From positions 1 to 6,103 of the forward strand of contig JAGHCG010000227.1 in NCBI GenBank assembly GCA_021160565.1: 6,103 nt of DNA. The letters are read 5' to 3'. This stretch comes from a bacterium (lineage in GTDB: Bacteria; Ratteibacteria; UBA8468; B48-G9; JAFGKM01). The notes beneath the pieces are model-generated. The model worked only from the letters and a program-made list of their open reading frames with translations. It did not search any database and was not told where the DNA came from. Positions 6,038 through 6,103 of the stretch are shown one piece after another (position 1 is the stretch's first letter; every line of letters begins with the position of its first letter). The position numbers and the translations under genes were made by a program.

Positions 6038-6043
6038 ATTATA
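6038..6043 (-). promoter_or_regulatory. -10 box for the MNT-HEPN operon
   Basis: A perfect TATAAT on the minus strand ends 17 nt before the MNT ATG, which would put the transcription start near 6031 and give a very short leader. No good -35 box is visible 16-18 nt upstream; that position carries CAGTAA. The second 35-bp repeat begins 25 bp upstream of the -10 box, so a protein bound to the repeat could influence this promoter. Confidence 0.5.
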
Positions 6044-6068
6044 CTCTTACTTTTTTCAAATTACTGGA

Positions 6069-6103
6069 TTCTAACCGCGTGAGTTTAACCGCGTAGGTTA
6101 GAA
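6069..6103. repeat. 35-bp direct repeat, copy 2, at the window's right end
   Basis: Exact duplicate of 5255-5289 in the same orientation, with the two 14-mers at 6072-6085 and 6086-6099. The outer left flank differs (GGA here, TTT there), so identity stops at the repeat edge on that side. The right flank cannot be compared because the window ends on the repeat's last base. It lies 48 bp upstream of the MNT start codon. With copy 1 it defines an 814-bp repeat period containing the MNT-HEPN pair. Confidence 0.97.

Noticed and set aside
5778..6096. Rightward open frames at 5778-6074 and 5908-6096
   Set aside because: Antisense to the MNT gene, very Phe-rich, and running into the repeat.
5255..6103. 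CRISPR array: two 35-bp repeats with palindromic ends
   Set aside because: The copies are separated by 779 bp holding two well-supported genes, and no spacer-length unit or cas gene is present.
5255..6103. Insertion sequence or composite transposon bounded by the repeats
   Set aside because: The repeats are in direct orientation, there is no transposase between them, and no target-site duplication can be read.

Overview
The window looks like bacterial chromosome from a low-GC (roughly one-third G+C) lineage. Genes are tightly packed, purine-rich on the coding strand, rich in Lys, Glu and Ile, and use AGA/AGG heavily for Arg, a style common in thermophilic or anaerobic candidate phyla. An epoxyqueuosine reductase and strong AAGGAG-type ribosome binding sites point to Bacteria. 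I cannot name the phylum from sequence alone.

Bases 1-1685: the 3' part of a DNA-3-methyladenine glycosylase gene runs in from the left and ends exactly where a convergent M16-family zinc protease ends (stop codons at 337-339 and 340-342, nothing between). The protease is read leftward from a short intergenic region (1609-1685) that also holds the likely promoter of the next, rightward operon.

Bases 1686-5176: a compact rightward operon of four genes. They are a sugar-phosphate isomerase/epimerase-like TIM barrel, a stand-alone two-CBS-domain protein, a CPA-type cation/proton antiporter, and an epoxyqueuosine reductase (queG). Gaps are 12 nt, 3 nt and a 4-nt ATGA overlap. The CBS protein directly before the antiporter suggests a nucleotide-sensing subunit or regulator for the transporter. 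The TIM barrel and queG have no obvious functional link to it.

Bases 5177-6103: an accessory unit. Two identical 35-bp repeats in the same orientation (5255-5289 and 6069-6103) bracket a leftward two-gene operon: a minimal nucleotidyltransferase (MNT) followed by a HEPN-domain protein, a typical toxin-antitoxin pair. One repeat begins 3 bp past the HEPN stop codon; the other lies just upstream of the MNT promoter. Each repeat has 8-bp perfect terminal inverted repeats and is built from two near-identical 14-mers, so it can fold. The window ends on the last base of the second copy. The whole looks like a discrete 814-bp cassette (gene pair plus one repeat) and is the most unusual part of the window. 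An integron-attC-like or other recombination-site role is possible but unproven. The 78 bp between queG and the first repeat (5177-5254) hold several short inverted repeats and no gene.
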